Assembly (NCBI RefSeq): GCF_028751195.1
Contig: NZ_CP066784.1
Span: 2,852,001-2,916,000 of the forward strand
Length of the DNA: 64,000 nt
Origin: Alicyclobacillus sp. ALC3
GTDB lineage: Bacteria; Bacillota; Bacilli; Alicyclobacillales; Alicyclobacillaceae
Direction: 5' to 3'
The stretch's first letter is position 1. Each line of letters begins with the position of its first letter. Positions 24,102 through 33,117 of the stretch are shown here, one piece after another. The notes under the pieces were generated by a model, which worked only from the letters and a program-made list of their open reading frames with translations, made no database searches and was not told the DNA's origin. The translations under genes were made by a program, and so were the position numbers.

Positions 24102-24683
24102 ATGAAAGCTCATCGGGGGTCCCGCTGGAGTGAGTGGACAGCTGCCGCCGATCGCACGGTCCTACGCACCATTGAACAACATGCAAACCTGATGACGGCG
24201 ATTGTGGTGTTGGGACTGTGTGGTTGGGGGATTGTAACGCTGCACATCTGGTTTGTCATCGGGGTTATCGCAGTCGGCGCGGCAGCCTACTTGCTCGGCG
24301 CGACGGTGGCTCTGATTGGCGCTTTAGTCCTGACAGCTGTTGGGACACACATGGGGCCGAGTTTTAACTTGGACGTGACGACCACGCTGTTTGAACTCGT
24401 CGGGTATGCGTTGGTGGCGCGGCTCGGGTACGGCCATCGAGTGACGCACGCAACGCTGCAGAGAAAGCAGATGGAGTTCGCGTCACATCACGACCAGATG
24501 ATGCCATGGCACGTTTCCAATGAAATTCGAACTTCACTCGCTGCCGTGCGGTTCCTACTGTTCCCGGTGACGGATGAACACAATGGACGTGCCGTGGAAG
24601 AGGCTGTTAAGGAACTGGCGCGGCTGGAGAATATCTTTCAACAACTCGAGGATGAGCGGCTTCACGCGTCCGACACTCAGTGA
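24102..24683 (+). CDS. Membrane protein with histidine-kinase-like DHp helix but no ATPase domain
   Basis: A 193-residue protein. Residues about 30-105 form three or four hydrophobic segments (LMTAIVVLGLCGWGIV, FVIGVIAVGAAAYLLGATVA, LIGALVLTAVGTHMGPSF). After HRVTHATLQRKQMEFASHHD comes MPWHVSNEIRTSLAAVRFLL, which resembles the H-box of histidine kinases (H-xxx-NEIRTSL), then a second helix ELARLENIFQQLEDERL, and the protein ends. The nucleotide-binding N, G1 and G2 boxes are absent. It may be a phosphotransfer or decoy partner, or a decayed kinase. It converges with a NarL-type response regulator gene 92 bp away. ATG 24102 has GGGGAGAAGG nine bases upstream. Confidence 0.7.
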   Translation: MKAHRGSRWSEWTAAADRTVLRTIEQHANLMTAIVVLGLCGWGIVTLHIWFVIGVIAVGAAAYLLGATVALIGALVLTAVGTHMGPSFNLDVTTTLFELVGYALVARLGYGHRVTHATLQRKQMEFASHHDQMMPWHVSNEIRTSLAAVRFLLFPVTDEHNGRAVEEAVKELARLENIFQQLEDERLHASDTQ

Positions 24684-24775
24684 CGGAGAAACCGCTCGGT
24701 GGAGGAACCCATAGTAACGTCGCGTCGATGGACGATAGGTCATATGCAGCGAGCTGAGTTTACGAATCGTTGCGC

Positions 24776-25480
24776 TTACGGCTTGCCACTCGTGCTTTCA
24801 TCGGTATAACCTTCACGCAGCGCGTATGCCGCGGCCTGCACGCGGTTCGTCAAGTGCAACTTTTCTAGGATATTGCGGACGTGGTTGCGAACCGTATTCT
24901 CACTGATGTAAAGAATCTGGGCGATTTCGCGATTTGTCGCACCTGTACTGAGTTTACGTAGCACGTCAAGTTCACGGTCCGTGAGCGCATCGACATCTGG
25001 CTTCGTGGAAGCAGGTTTTGGCTTTGAAAACTCAGTGATGATCTGCACTGCCAAGTCACTCGGAATCACCGGTTCACCGTTGTGTACGCGGACAATACTT
25101 TCGATCACGGTCTTTGGATTAGCGTTTTTTAAGACATATCCAGAGGCACCGCATTTCACGGCTTCGAATAAGGACTCTTCTGTGCTGGAAACAGTCAGAA
25201 TCAGAACTTGTACGTTTGGATGCTGCGCTTTAATCACACGGGTGGCTTCGAGGCCAGAGCACACTGGCATATTGATGTCCATCAGGATGACATCCGGTTC
25301 TCTCGAGTTACAAAAGTCGATGGCTACCTGACCGTTTCCGGCTTGGCCGATGACCTCGATGTCAGTCGAACTGCCAAGAATAGCGCTGACGCCCTGCCGA
25401 AACAATTCGTGATCGTCGCAGAGCAGGACGGAAATTTTTGCCGTTAACTGTGTCTCCTCGTTGTTCGACGCTTCAGTCAC
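24776..25480 (-). CDS. NarL/FixJ-family response regulator
   Basis: A 234-residue DNA-binding response regulator. The receiver domain (about residues 14-130) has the acidic pair in LLCDDHELFRQG, the phosphoacceptor in DVILMDINMPVCSGLEA, Ser/Thr in ILTVSSTEESLF and the conserved Lys in YVLKNANPKT. The C-terminal LuxR-type helix-turn-helix (about residues 165-225) is LTDRELDVLRKLSTGATNRE followed by ISENTVRNHVRNILEKL. The start is GTG 25480, preceded by GGGGGGATGTAGAA. No full-length kinase is adjacent. The kinase-like membrane protein lacking an ATPase domain is its convergent neighbour, which suggests but does not prove a link. Confidence 0.93.
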   Translation of the reverse strand: MTEASNNEETQLTAKISVLLCDDHELFRQGVSAILGSSTDIEVIGQAGNGQVAIDFCNSREPDVILMDINMPVCSGLEATRVIKAQHPNVQVLILTVSSTEESLFEAVKCGASGYVLKNANPKTVIESIVRVHNGEPVIPSDLAVQIITEFSKPKPASTKPDVDALTDRELDVLRKLSTGATNREIAQILYISENTVRNHVRNILEKLHLTNRVQAAAYALREGYTDESTSGKP

Positions 25481-25554
25481 TTCTACATCCCCCCAGAAGA
25501 ACCTGTTCCTTAGGATGATGATAGCGCACCTGGCTGTGTCTGCGCACTATAGAA

Positions 25555-25680
25555 AAATCCGGACTCCCTTTGCGTTATAAAAACTAACATATTAAATTAG
25601 TTATGAGTGTAAAATTGGCTAATTTCATTTCAATTGTGTTATATTATCTAACATTATATATTGACTGAGGAGAATAACTG
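25555..25680. promoter_or_regulatory. A/T-rich promoter region of the RsfA-like gene
   Basis: A roughly 125-bp island much richer in A/T than the rest of the window, containing an inverted repeat AACTAA-CATATTAAA-TTAGTT (about 25584-25604) and TATATT/TTATAT runs. It lies directly upstream of the RsfA-like gene and between divergent genes, so it is probably a promoter or operator region. Confidence 0.45.
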
Positions 25681-25737
25681 ACATAAATTCAAACCATTCA
25701 GCGCTCAATTGATGACTTCATCGCGGGGGTGGAGCAC

Positions 25738-26226
25738 ATGCAGAAAATTGTTTGGTTGCCGGAAGACATTGAGCGGTTGCGGGAGGTCGTGGCGGAGGCT
25801 ACGCGTCAGGGGCGGACACGGGAAGATGCGTTTAAACAGTTTGCGCAGGAGAACGGGATCAAGTCAGTGAACGCCGTCCGCTACCAGTGGATTACGGCTG
25901 GTTGTGCAGTGGTAGGCTCAGCGGGTGATTCCGACTCTGGCGCTCTAGACCCGAGCACTCCGACGCGGGATGAGGACATCCTCGATGTACTGCGGGAGAA
26001 CGCCGCTCTGAAATCGGAGTTGAAACGACTGCGTTTGCTCGTCAGCACCTTGAGGCGACGAAACACTGGACTTCGGCGCGAGAGCCGGCAACTTGTCGAC
26101 GCTGTGCACGCTATCCTCCAAGTAGCTCCGCACTCGACCAGCCCCGTACTTGTGATCCAAACCGGCGGTGGCCGTCATACGGAACGTCTAGCTCGACTGC
26201 TCAGCACACCGGTGCGGGAGGGTTAG
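25738..26226 (+). CDS. RsfA-like Myb/SANT-type HTH regulator with coiled coil
   Basis: A 162-residue protein. Residues 1-50 resemble the Myb/SANT-like domain of RsfA-type prespore regulators: KIVWLPEDIERLREVVAEAT, QGRTREDAFKQFAQENGI and KSVNAVRYQW. A variable linker is followed by a coiled coil (residues about 80-125, NAALKSELKRLRLLVSTLR then RRNTGLRRESRQLVDAVHAI). RsfA proteins modulate forespore genes in Bacillus; the same role here is inference. ATG 25738 has GGGGGTGGAG before it; a GTG three codons earlier is possible. It is preceded by an A/T-rich region suited to specialised control. Confidence 0.65.
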   Translation: MQKIVWLPEDIERLREVVAEATRQGRTREDAFKQFAQENGIKSVNAVRYQWITAGCAVVGSAGDSDSGALDPSTPTRDEDILDVLRENAALKSELKRLRLLVSTLRRRNTGLRRESRQLVDAVHAILQVAPHSTSPVLVIQTGGGRHTERLARLLSTPVREG

Positions 26227-26312
26227 TCACGAGCCGTCCATATGGACCAGGGATGGGATGCTGGGTGTCTATTTCAGTCGCGCGGTGCCTGAAGCGAGTC
26301 CGTTGCGGTGGT

Positions 26313-27260
26313 TTAATGCGGTGGTTTAATGCGTGACCGTGCGGCTAACGCAAGCGCACCAACGAGCCCTGACAGGTCACCGAGCCCTGGCGGGACAATG
26401 AAGGCGTCGCTGGGCTTTTCAGGACTATGCTGCTTAGGGAGAGCGTTCCCGTTGAGCGAAGCATTGACGGAAGAGTTCGTGTTTGCGGAGCTTGGCAACT
26501 CGATGTACCCGGCGAGGTACTCCCTCACTCTATCGCGCACCTTGTCGTACAGCTGTGCTTGGTGCATCACGCCTCCGCCGAGGATTACGCGCTTGGTCGA
26601 CAGCACAAGCGTCAGATTGACGACCATCTGCGCGAGGTAGTCCGCTTCCATGTCCCAGGCCGGGTGGTCAGCTTCGAGGGCGCTCCCCTTACTGCCCCAC
26701 CGCAACTCGACAGCCGGCCCTGACGCTAGCCCTTCCAGACAATCGCGATGGTATGGGCAACCACCTGCAAATGAATCCTGCGGATTCCGCCGTACTAACA
26801 TGTGTCCGATTTCCGGGTGCAACAGGCCGTGCACGAGGTTCCCGCCAGCCAGTACTCCGCCGCCGATCCCGGTTCCAATCGTCACATACACACAGTCCGA
26901 GAGTCCAGCTGCCGCACCGTACATGGCTTCACCCAGTACAGCCGCGTTGACATCTGTTTCGATCACGACCGGGCAGCCAACTTGCGCAAACGCCCGTGGC
27001 CACTCAAATCCCTTCCACGGGGTCTTTGGCGTGTTGAGGATGGCGCCGTAGTTGGGGCGGTCGGGATCAACCTGAATCGGTCCAAAAGACCCGACACCGA
27101 TGGCTTCTACCTGCTGGGACAGAAAGTAGTCCAAGATGGGGGGGATGGTTTCCTCGGGACTAGTTGTTGCCACGGATTTCATTTCGAGTACTGTCCCGGT
27201 CTCGTCTCCGATTCCGAACACCATCTTCGTTCCGCCTGCTTCGACCCCACCCAGTCTCAT
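26313..27260 (-). CDS. ROK-family sugar kinase (fructokinase type)
   Basis: A 315-residue cytoplasmic ATP-dependent sugar kinase. The ATP motif is GGVEAGGTKMVFGIG, then FGPIQVDPDRPNYG and LNTPKTPWKGFEW. The catalytic region ETDVNAAVLGEAMYGAAAG is typical of fructokinases, as are TIGTGIGGGVLAGG and the zinc loop HPEIGHMLVRRNPQDSFAGG followed by CPYHRDCLEGLASGPA. PNYGAILNTPKTPW points to the ScrK/GmuE-type fructokinase subgroup. ATG 27260 has GAGGTGTG upstream. An insert near the C-terminus (SANTNSSVNASLNGNALPKQ) is unusual and repeat-like. It appears monocistronic. Confidence 0.92.
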   Translation of the reverse strand: MRLGGVEAGGTKMVFGIGDETGTVLEMKSVATTSPEETIPPILDYFLSQQVEAIGVGSFGPIQVDPDRPNYGAILNTPKTPWKGFEWPRAFAQVGCPVVIETDVNAAVLGEAMYGAAAGLSDCVYVTIGTGIGGGVLAGGNLVHGLLHPEIGHMLVRRNPQDSFAGGCPYHRDCLEGLASGPAVELRWGSKGSALEADHPAWDMEADYLAQMVVNLTLVLSTKRVILGGGVMHQAQLYDKVRDRVREYLAGYIELPSSANTNSSVNASLNGNALPKQHSPEKPSDAFIVPPGLGDLSGLVGALALAARSRIKPPH

Positions 27261-27570
27261 CGGACACACCTCATATTCCTAGTCCCACAGGGAGTTCCCG
27301 TGAGTAATCCGTGATTCTAGTGCGACTGACTGTGTTCGATACTTTCATAGCACGCAAGTGGCGCTACCTATCACGTGTCACGTGTGGTTTCGTGCAAGTA
27401 ATTCTATCACAAGTGAGTCGGTTCGAACGGACTGCTGCACGGACGGTCTCGGACTGCTGCACGGACTGCTGCACAGGAATAAAGCTGATGCAGCGATGAC
27501 ACATTATCAGAACAGGCTCTCAGCACTGAGAGGTCTTTGAGTAGCCAAAAGCGGTAACGCGCGAACGGAA

Positions 27571-27614
27571 AAAATGTCGCTGCAGCGCAAAAATCAGGCC
27601 CGTAGCGACATTTT
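27571..27614. repeat. AAAATGTCGCT-family hairpin, copy 4
   Basis: Perfect 11-bp stem AAAATGTCGCT (27571-27581) and AGCGACATTTT (27604-27614), flanked by an A-run on the left. It lies between divergent genes, where a terminator is not needed, so a role other than termination is possible. Confidence 0.7.
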
Positions 27615-27654
27615 CGACACTTCAGCGGACGCGACAGGCCCATCAGCAGTCGAT

Positions 27655-27674
27655 TAACGACGCTGGCGTCGTTA
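27655..27674. repeat. Palindrome TAACGACGC-TG-GCGTCGTTA
   Basis: A perfect 9-bp inverted repeat with a 2-bp centre, 40 bp from the preceding hairpin. It is the same core (CGACGC/GCGTCG) as the palindromes at 4843 and 57616. Confidence 0.65.
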
Positions 27675-27834
27675 CCGCTCGGGGTTTGTGTGTTTGCGGC
27701 CCTCGCGAACGCTGTTCGGCCAAGGCCCGCTATGGGGCGTGTTAGGGCTCGCTCCGCGAACTTAACATTCGTGGCCGACACTCGCCGGCAAAGTTAGATT
27801 GGCATTTCACTGAGATAAGAGAGGGGGGAGCGCG

Positions 27835-28407
27835 GTGCGCATGCGTCCCATCGGCACGGCTCTCGCGTTGGTTGTGAGCCTCACGCTCACGGGTTGCACG
27901 CAGACAGCGGGGGCGTCGAAGGTGATGGTAGTCAACGCGATCGACTCACACGTGAGTAACCGGGCGACGGCACCGTCCACAGCTGCGGGATTTGCGGTAC
28001 CACATGTCCCGGGTGCTTCGGGTGCTTCGGGACAGCGGGCATTCCACGCAACCGCTGTTGGCATGGGTGGACCGTTCGCGGTGACGTCAGGTAGCGCACA
28101 TGTGGGGACAACGTACGCGCGGATGTTGTTGCGCCCCGGTGGCCTACCGGGATCTCGTCTAAGTGGGGACGCCACGTTCGTACTGTCAAGCAAAACTCAC
28201 GACCTTACCGTCACACTTCGCTTGTCTGGGCTCGTTCCCGGAGTGCGGTACCGCGCTGCTATTACCGACCCTTCGGGGCGAGTGCTCAGCAATTTGGCTC
28301 CGGTTGCGGCCGCCCGTGGCAAACCTGACCAGGGCTCCTCAGTCACACTGATTCGCCATGTGGTCGTGATTCAACCGTCCTGGCGAGTCGTGATCGACCA
28401 AGTGTGA
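27835..28407 (+). CDS. Predicted lipoprotein, unknown function
   Basis: A 190-residue exported protein. The signal peptide MRPIGTALALVVSLTLTGC ends in an LTGC lipobox, so the mature protein is lipid-anchored on the outer face of the membrane. After a low-complexity linker (including GASGAS) the C-terminal 100 residues are beta-rich: SGDATFVLSSKTHDLTVTLR, LSGLVPGVRYRAAITDPSG and VQPSWRVVIDQ-like end. This suggests an immunoglobulin- or CHRD-like fold, but no family is recognised. The start could be GTG 27835 or ATG 27841; GAGGGGGGAG lies just upstream. It precedes the CotF gene in the same direction, but 250 bp separate them. Confidence 0.7.
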   Translation: MRMRPIGTALALVVSLTLTGCTQTAGASKVMVVNAIDSHVSNRATAPSTAAGFAVPHVPGASGASGQRAFHATAVGMGGPFAVTSGSAHVGTTYARMLLRPGGLPGSRLSGDATFVLSSKTHDLTVTLRLSGLVPGVRYRAAITDPSGRVLSNLAPVAAARGKPDQGSSVTLIRHVVVIQPSWRVVIDQV

Positions 28408-28659
28408 GTGGAGAAACGGATGCGGATTGTCCAAATTCGTATGTGAAGTTGCCCGCGTGTGGGCGAAACCCACGGGTGCGGCGACGTCGAGCATAAGGTT
28501 AGACAGGCGGGCGGAGGAGATTGTTGATGACCAAAGTTGGATAGGCGACACATCGAGGACCTGCAGCGGCTGTTGTCGGGCGTGGCGGTTAGCGTGACAC
28601 AGTAAGGCCACGGGGGTGAGCGTGGAGGCCGGCTTTAGGCAGCAAAGGAGGGAAAGGAC

Positions 28660-28953
28660 ATGAATCCAATCATTGAGAGGTTGACGGGGCCGGCTGCGCT
28701 GACGGACGAGATCATCGTGACCGACTTACTGATGGCGGCAAAGACTGGCGTTCGCACCTACGCGCGGGCCTTGACCGAAACGGCAACACCTGCGGTCCGC
28801 GAGACTTTGCACAGGCATTTGGATGACGCTATCGCGGCACACGGGCAGATTTTTCAGTACATGCTCGACATGGAGTGGTACGACGCGTACGTCGTGTCGA
28901 AGCAGGTGGAGCTAGACATCCAAAACGCTCAGACCGCACTGGGGTTGCAGTAG
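28660..28953 (+). CDS. CotF-domain spore coat protein
   Basis: A 97-residue single-domain member of the spore coat protein F family, a ferritin-like helical domain. It has DEIIVTDLLMAAKTGVRTYA near the N-terminus, TPAVRETLHRHLDDAIAAHG in the middle and FQYMLDMEWYDAYVVSKQVE at the end, the last typical of CotF-like proteins (M-x-x-x-x-W-Y-x-A). Such proteins are deposited in the outer spore layers. The ATG at 28660 has AAAGGAGGGAAAGGAC upstream. It is followed by a perfect bidirectional hairpin terminator. The family call is good. Confidence 0.9.
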   Translation: MNPIIERLTGPAALTDEIIVTDLLMAAKTGVRTYARALTETATPAVRETLHRHLDDAIAAHGQIFQYMLDMEWYDAYVVSKQVELDIQNAQTALGLQ

Positions 28954-29104
28954 GGCGCCGGGGGGTGCCGCGGCACCACGGAGATGACGCGTCCAGGCGT
29001 CCAGAAGGACTCGTAACGGAGGATCACGGTCGTCGGCAGCCGCGGACTTGGGCTTGGGATGGTCTTGGACGGCTGCAACCGGCCCGTTGCTTACGTCGAT
29101 AAGG

Positions 29105-29147
29105 AAAATGTCGCTCCCGGCCCATGCGAGGGCGGAGCGACATTTTT
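29105..29147. terminator. AAAATGTCGCT-family hairpin, copy 5 (bidirectional terminator)
   Basis: Perfect 13-bp stem AAAATGTCGCTCC (29105-29117) with GGAGCGACATTTT (29134-29146) and a further T. It lies between convergent genes (CotF on plus, lipoprotein on minus), exactly where a bidirectional terminator is expected. Confidence 0.8.
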
Positions 29148-29206
29148 GGCCTTCTCAGGACGTACAGCGGCGATGCAATCGTTGCGAGTTGCTCATCGAC
29201 GCGAAC

Positions 29207-30352
29207 TTAAATTGGCACGTGCCAGGAGAGCGGGATGAAGTCGAGGCCATCGGGATCGTTCAGATAACCCGTCTTCGAGCTAGCGACACCTTTGACACCG
29301 TACTGCCAGACGATTTTGCCGGTCTTCGGGTCGATGATGACGATGCGGTCGTTGAAGTCGTCATTCAAGACAATGTCGCCGTTTGGCAGCGGCATTGCAA
29401 GCGATGGGCTGTTCAGCGCGCCAGGGCCGGACGTCTGGTAGTAGTTGAAGACCACTTTACCCTGCGGTGTCACTTCAATGACGCGCCCCGGCGTGCTGTA
29501 GTCTGCGACGAGGAGGTTGCCGTTTGGAAGTAACTGCGTGTCGGATGGGTACGCGACAAGCGGGAGGTTCACGCTATAGCGCATCGTACCGTTCGGGTTA
29601 ATGTAGTCGGCGTAGCCTTGGCCCGTGTAGCCCGAGCCGATCTCGGTGACGAGAGTACCGCCATTTGGCAGCGGGGTGTCGCCGTTTGGCGCTTCGAATG
29701 ACTTCGGCGGGTTGTGGTAGCGATAGCCGGTGATGCCGTACTGTTTGACAATCTTGTTCGTCTTCGGGTTGATGAACAGGATGCGCTGGTTCTTGATGTC
29801 GGCGACGCTGACCAGGCCGTTTGGCAGCATGTAGGCGTCGTCAGGTGTATTCAGGTAGCCAGGTTGTGAGCCGGCGACACCCGGGTGTCCGTACGTCCAG
29901 ACGATTTTTTTCGTTCTGATGTCGATGAGTGCGATCACGTTGTTGTTCTCTTCGTTGATGATAATGTGCCTGTGATCAGGTGTGATGAACGAGTCGTCCG
30001 GCCCGAGCGAGTTGACACCAAACACGCCACCTGGATTGATCGTCATCTGCCACAGCACTTTCTTCTGCGGATTGACGATGAGGAGACGGTCGTTGCCGCG
30101 ATCGGCGATGAGCAAGTCACCCGGCAGTGGACCCTTCGGGACGGCGACGGGCTTTGTGTTGTTGGCGCCTGCGGAGTTCGATTTCGCTGCGTTCGACCCA
30201 TTGGCACTGCCCGTCTTGTTCGAGTGGGTTGCGTTGGTCGAGCTGGTGTTCAACCCGGTGCTGCCAGAGGGTGCCTGGCCGCAGGCGACGAGTCCGATGC
30301 AAGCTGCGACGGTGGTGAGCGCGAGAAGGGGGCGACTCCAACGGTTTTTCAT
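29207..30352 (-). CDS. Lipoprotein with NHL/PQQ-like beta-propeller
   Basis: A 381-residue exported lipoprotein. The signal peptide NRWSRPLLALTTVAACIGLV ends in VACG (lipobox). An Asn/Ser/Gly/Ala-rich linker (residues about 25-65) tethers a beta-propeller with recurring blades such as GDLLIADRGNDRLLIVNP, HRHIIINEENNNVIALIDI, LPNGLVSVADIKNQRILFIN, LPNGNLLVADYSTPGRVIEV and LPNGDIVLNDDFNDRIVIID. This is a probable ligand-binding or surface protein; an enzymatic role is not evident. It is the last gene of the DUF2231-regulator-kinase-lipoprotein operon, 30 bp after its neighbour. The ATG at 30352 follows GGAGG. Confidence 0.85.
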   Translation of the reverse strand: MKNRWSRPLLALTTVAACIGLVACGQAPSGSTGLNTSSTNATHSNKTGSANGSNAAKSNSAGANNTKPVAVPKGPLPGDLLIADRGNDRLLIVNPQKKVLWQMTINPGGVFGVNSLGPDDSFITPDHRHIIINEENNNVIALIDIRTKKIVWTYGHPGVAGSQPGYLNTPDDAYMLPNGLVSVADIKNQRILFINPKTNKIVKQYGITGYRYHNPPKSFEAPNGDTPLPNGGTLVTEIGSGYTGQGYADYINPNGTMRYSVNLPLVAYPSDTQLLPNGNLLVADYSTPGRVIEVTPQGKVVFNYYQTSGPGALNSPSLAMPLPNGDIVLNDDFNDRIVIIDPKTGKIVWQYGVKGVASSKTGYLNDPDGLDFIPLSWHVPI

Positions 30353-30381
30353 AACTTGGCCTCCAGTGGTGCGAAAAATTC

Positions 30382-31470
30382 TTACAGACTCAACTTCCAC
30401 GCGGCGTTTGTCGCCTGTGTGTAGCTCGCGGTGGGCTCGCCTCCGGTTATGTAGCCGGTGTTGCCAGACTGCGCATAGCCCATGTCTGCGAGCGGCGACG
30501 GCAATTGACCGATGACCTGGACTTGCTTTGTCACCAGGTCGATCCCGTAAATTGTCGTGCTTGGCTGCCCGTTCGCGAGTAAGCCGCCCGCGACAAGCAG
30601 GTAGCGACTGCCGACGTGAAACGCTGCGGCTTTCTGCAATGCGTGCGGCAAGTGCGCAATCAGTTGGACACCGTGGCTTGGTGACCACAGGTACACAGTG
30701 TTTGTAATAGATCCGCTAGTTGTCAACCCCCCAGCGTACGCGACAGAATTGCCTAGTGCCGTCGCGGCGATGTAGCGCAGCCCGACGGGCATGGTAAACA
30801 CGTCCTGCAACGTGAGACCGCTGCTGCCAACACTTGCGAAGCGGACGGTACGGTTAAAAGCCTGTCCATTGTACCCGCCAACTATGAGTAGACCGCTCTG
30901 TCCTTGCCAACGATAGGGCACGGCGGTTGCGTCAGACAGGTAGTCCGGCAGGGTGCCAGCGGAGGATACCTGGCCGTGGGAAACTTTTGTGATGGAGTTG
31001 TAAGAGGCGTTCTGGCCGCCGCCGAACACGTACAAGGCGGATCCGATGTAGCCTGCCGCGGCGTCGTGTGTCGGTTGTGGCAGGTTGGCGAGCACCACGG
31101 GGGCACCAGTCGGGTTGACGCGGACGACGCCAGTGAGCGAATACGCGCCTGTGTAGCCGCCGGAGATGACCGGGTTGCCGGCGGGATCGATAGCCAGGGC
31201 ATCGCCGAGCATGTCGACGGGCAGGGTGTGCAGCGCTGTGAAGTGGACGGTGGGCCAGACGGGGGCCGTCGATGTGGCGGCGCCGGATTTCTTCGCCCCG
31301 CCACTGGCCGTCGATGCGCCATTAGACTTCCCGCTCTGACTGGTGTTGGTGGCCGCAGTGCCCGTTGTGTTGTTCGGGAAGACGGCCTGCCCACAACCGG
31401 ACAACATGCCGGCGAAGGTGAGGGTGGTGAGCGACAAGAGAGAGGTTTTCAGCAAGGTGCCAGGTTTCAT
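30382..31470 (-). CDS. Lipoprotein with Kelch-like beta-propeller
   Basis: A 362-residue lipoprotein with signal peptide LKTSLLSLTTLTFAGMLSGC (lipobox LSGC), a Thr/Ser/Gly-rich linker up to about residue 70, and a Kelch-like propeller: GNPVISGGYTGAYSLTGVVR, AGYIGSALYVFGGGQNASYN, SGLLIVGGYNGQAFNRTVRF, NSVAYAGGLTTSGSITNTVY, SRYLLVAGGLLANGQPSTTI and NTGYITGGEPTA. The paired glycines in each blade are typical. It is located on the outer membrane face. It follows the histidine kinase gene by 30 bp and precedes the second propeller lipoprotein, which suggests that both act with this two-component system, either as sensors or as products. ATG 31470 is preceded by AAGGAGGTTGCCAC. Confidence 0.85.
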   Translation of the reverse strand: MKPGTLLKTSLLSLTTLTFAGMLSGCGQAVFPNNTTGTAATNTSQSGKSNGASTASGGAKKSGAATSTAPVWPTVHFTALHTLPVDMLGDALAIDPAGNPVISGGYTGAYSLTGVVRVNPTGAPVVLANLPQPTHDAAAGYIGSALYVFGGGQNASYNSITKVSHGQVSSAGTLPDYLSDATAVPYRWQGQSGLLIVGGYNGQAFNRTVRFASVGSSGLTLQDVFTMPVGLRYIAATALGNSVAYAGGLTTSGSITNTVYLWSPSHGVQLIAHLPHALQKAAAFHVGSRYLLVAGGLLANGQPSTTIYGIDLVTKQVQVIGQLPSPLADMGYAQSGNTGYITGGEPTASYTQATNAAWKLSL

Positions 31471-31499
31471 GTGGCAACCTCCTTCGTGTCATGGTCTAC

Positions 31500-33080
31500 T
31501 TACAGTTTTGCTGTCGGGCGGCGCGGTACGACGACTGTAAACGTCGTCCCGACGCCCACGGTGCTTGCGACTTCAATGGTGCCGCCGTGCGCCTCGGCAA
31601 ACCCTTTCGCAATCGCGAGGCCAAGACCCATGCCGCCAGTGGTGCGTGAGCGGTTGTTGTCTGCCCGGTAGAAGCGGTCGAACACGTGCGGTAGGTGCTC
31701 GGGCGCGATTCCTGGACCCGTATCAGAAACGGCGACGGTGACAGTGTTTGCGGCGGATGAGAGAGTGACGGTCACGCGGCCGCCGCTCGGTGTATGTGTG
31801 AGCGCGTTGTCGACTAGGTTTACCAAGACCTGCGTCATGCGGTGCGGGTCGCCGAGAATTTCTCCAGCGGGCTTGTCCAGGTCAGCGCTGTCCTCTACGT
31901 GCATAGCGAGATCGACCTGGCGAGACTCGGCTTCGAGTGAAAAGTTCTCGACCACGCGCTGCACGATGTCCGTGAGGTCGGTCCGCTGACGATTCAGCGT
32001 CAACTGGCCTGCGTCTGCCAAGGAAAGTTGATGCAGGTCCTCAACGAGCCCGGACAGGCGGATGACTTCGTCGAGCATCGGCACAAACGTTTCAGGCGAG
32101 GCGCTCTTCAGGCCTTGCTGAACAAGTTCGAGCTGACCCTCGAGAATTGTCAGCGGGGTCCGCAACTCGTGCGCGACGTCGGCGACCAACTGTTTGCGCA
32201 CGTGTTCGCCTGTCCGCAGTTGATCTCGCATTTGGTGAAAGGCCTTCGCCAGTTGCCCGACTTCGTCGCGGCCGCTGATGTTCACTGGTACATCCCAGTC
32301 ACCGCGGCCCATCTGCAGAATCGCTTGGGACAGGCGGTGCAGCGGGCTGGTGAGGCGCCTCGAGAGAAAGTAGCCGAGTGTGAGCGCAACGGCAGTCGCG
32401 AGGAGCATCCCCCAGACAATTGCGAACGTCATTGAGCGCATGACTTGGCTCTCCATGCCGAGCAAACCGCCCGGGCCGCTGTCGCCGATGTAAAGCGTTC
32501 CAGAAAACTGGTTGCCAATCTTGAGCGGGTAGCTGACCATGTGGACTGAATCGGCGTCGGCACTCTTCTTAGTGGCAGGGGTATCACTGTCGCCGCTGGT
32601 TACGTCGAGCACCTTGTGGCCGTTTGAGTCCACGATGACCAGACGGCTTACCTGTTCGTCCTGGTCAGCTGACTTGCTGTTTGTCGCAGGGTGGGCGCTC
32701 TGAACTGTCGGACCATCGGGAGGGGTGACGCCAGACCCGGATACAAACCCATTCCCGCTCACTTGAGCCCCCTTCGTAGCGCTTGCAGAGGGGCCCAAGT
32801 TAGCGACGGTTCCATCTGTGTGGTCCTCGCTGGAGCTTTGTTCCCGCAGCAAATCCTGCAAGAGCGGCGCGGTTTGGTTCCAACTGTTGCCGCTGCTTGT
32901 GTAGTAGAAGCGGATGACGCGTGCCCACTGCGCGGCTTCCTCTGACTCTGCAGTGGTCGCGTACTGGCGGAACTGGTGCACGAGGTAGCCGCGCGACAAC
33001 GTGAAAAAGGCGCCTGCCATCAGCAGGACCAAGAGTGCCATCGATGCCAAAAGTTTTGTGCGAACCGTCACCGTGTTCAC
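31500..33080 (-). CDS. Sensor histidine kinase, HAMP-containing
   Basis: A 526-residue membrane kinase. The first membrane helix is [19 protein letters not shown]. An extracytoplasmic domain of about 200 residues follows, with a Gly/Ser/Thr-rich insert, and the second helix is [20 protein letters not shown]. Then come a HAMP domain ([19 protein letters not shown]), the H-box [21 protein letters not shown]-box [21 protein letters not shown]1 [12 protein letters not shown]-box and G2 [20 protein letters not shown]. It is a complete BaeS/PhoR-type kinase. The start GTG 33080 is a compromise; a longer frame reaches 33146 and would overlap the regulator gene by 29 bp. Partner regulator is the upstream gene. 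Confidence 0.92.
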   Translation of the reverse strand: MNTVTVRTKLLASMALLVLLMAGAFFTLSRGYLVHQFRQYATTAESEEAAQWARVIRFYYTSSGNSWNQTAPLLQDLLREQSSSEDHTDGTVANLGPSASATKGAQVSGNGFVSGSGVTPPDGPTVQSAHPATNSKSADQDEQVSRLVIVDSNGHKVLDVTSGDSDTPATKKSADADSVHMVSYPLKIGNQFSGTLYIGDSGPGGLLGMESQVMRSMTFAIVWGMLLATAVALTLGYFLSRRLTSPLHRLSQAILQMGRGDWDVPVNISGRDEVGQLAKAFHQMRDQLRTGEHVRKQLVADVAHELRTPLTILEGQLELVQQGLKSASPETFVPMLDEVIRLSGLVEDLHQLSLADAGQLTLNRQRTDLTDIVQRVVENFSLEAESRQVDLAMHVEDSADLDKPAGEILGDPHRMTQVLVNLVDNALTHTPSGGRVTVTLSSAANTVTVAVSDTGPGIAPEHLPHVFDRFYRADNNRSRTTGGMGLGLAIAKGFAEAHGGTIEVASTVGVGTTFTVVVPRRPTAKL

Positions 33081-33117
33081 CCGCTCGCCTGTCCTGAGTC
33101 CGCTTGCGCTTTGCCGC

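Larger units (their letters stand above)
27261..27834. other. Divergent intergenic region with repeats
   Basis: About 570 bp. It contains three copies of GGACTGCTGCAC or a near variant around 27436-27475, the AAAATGTCGCT hairpin (27571-27614) and the palindrome at 27655-27674. No credible gene is seen. Confidence 0.5.
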
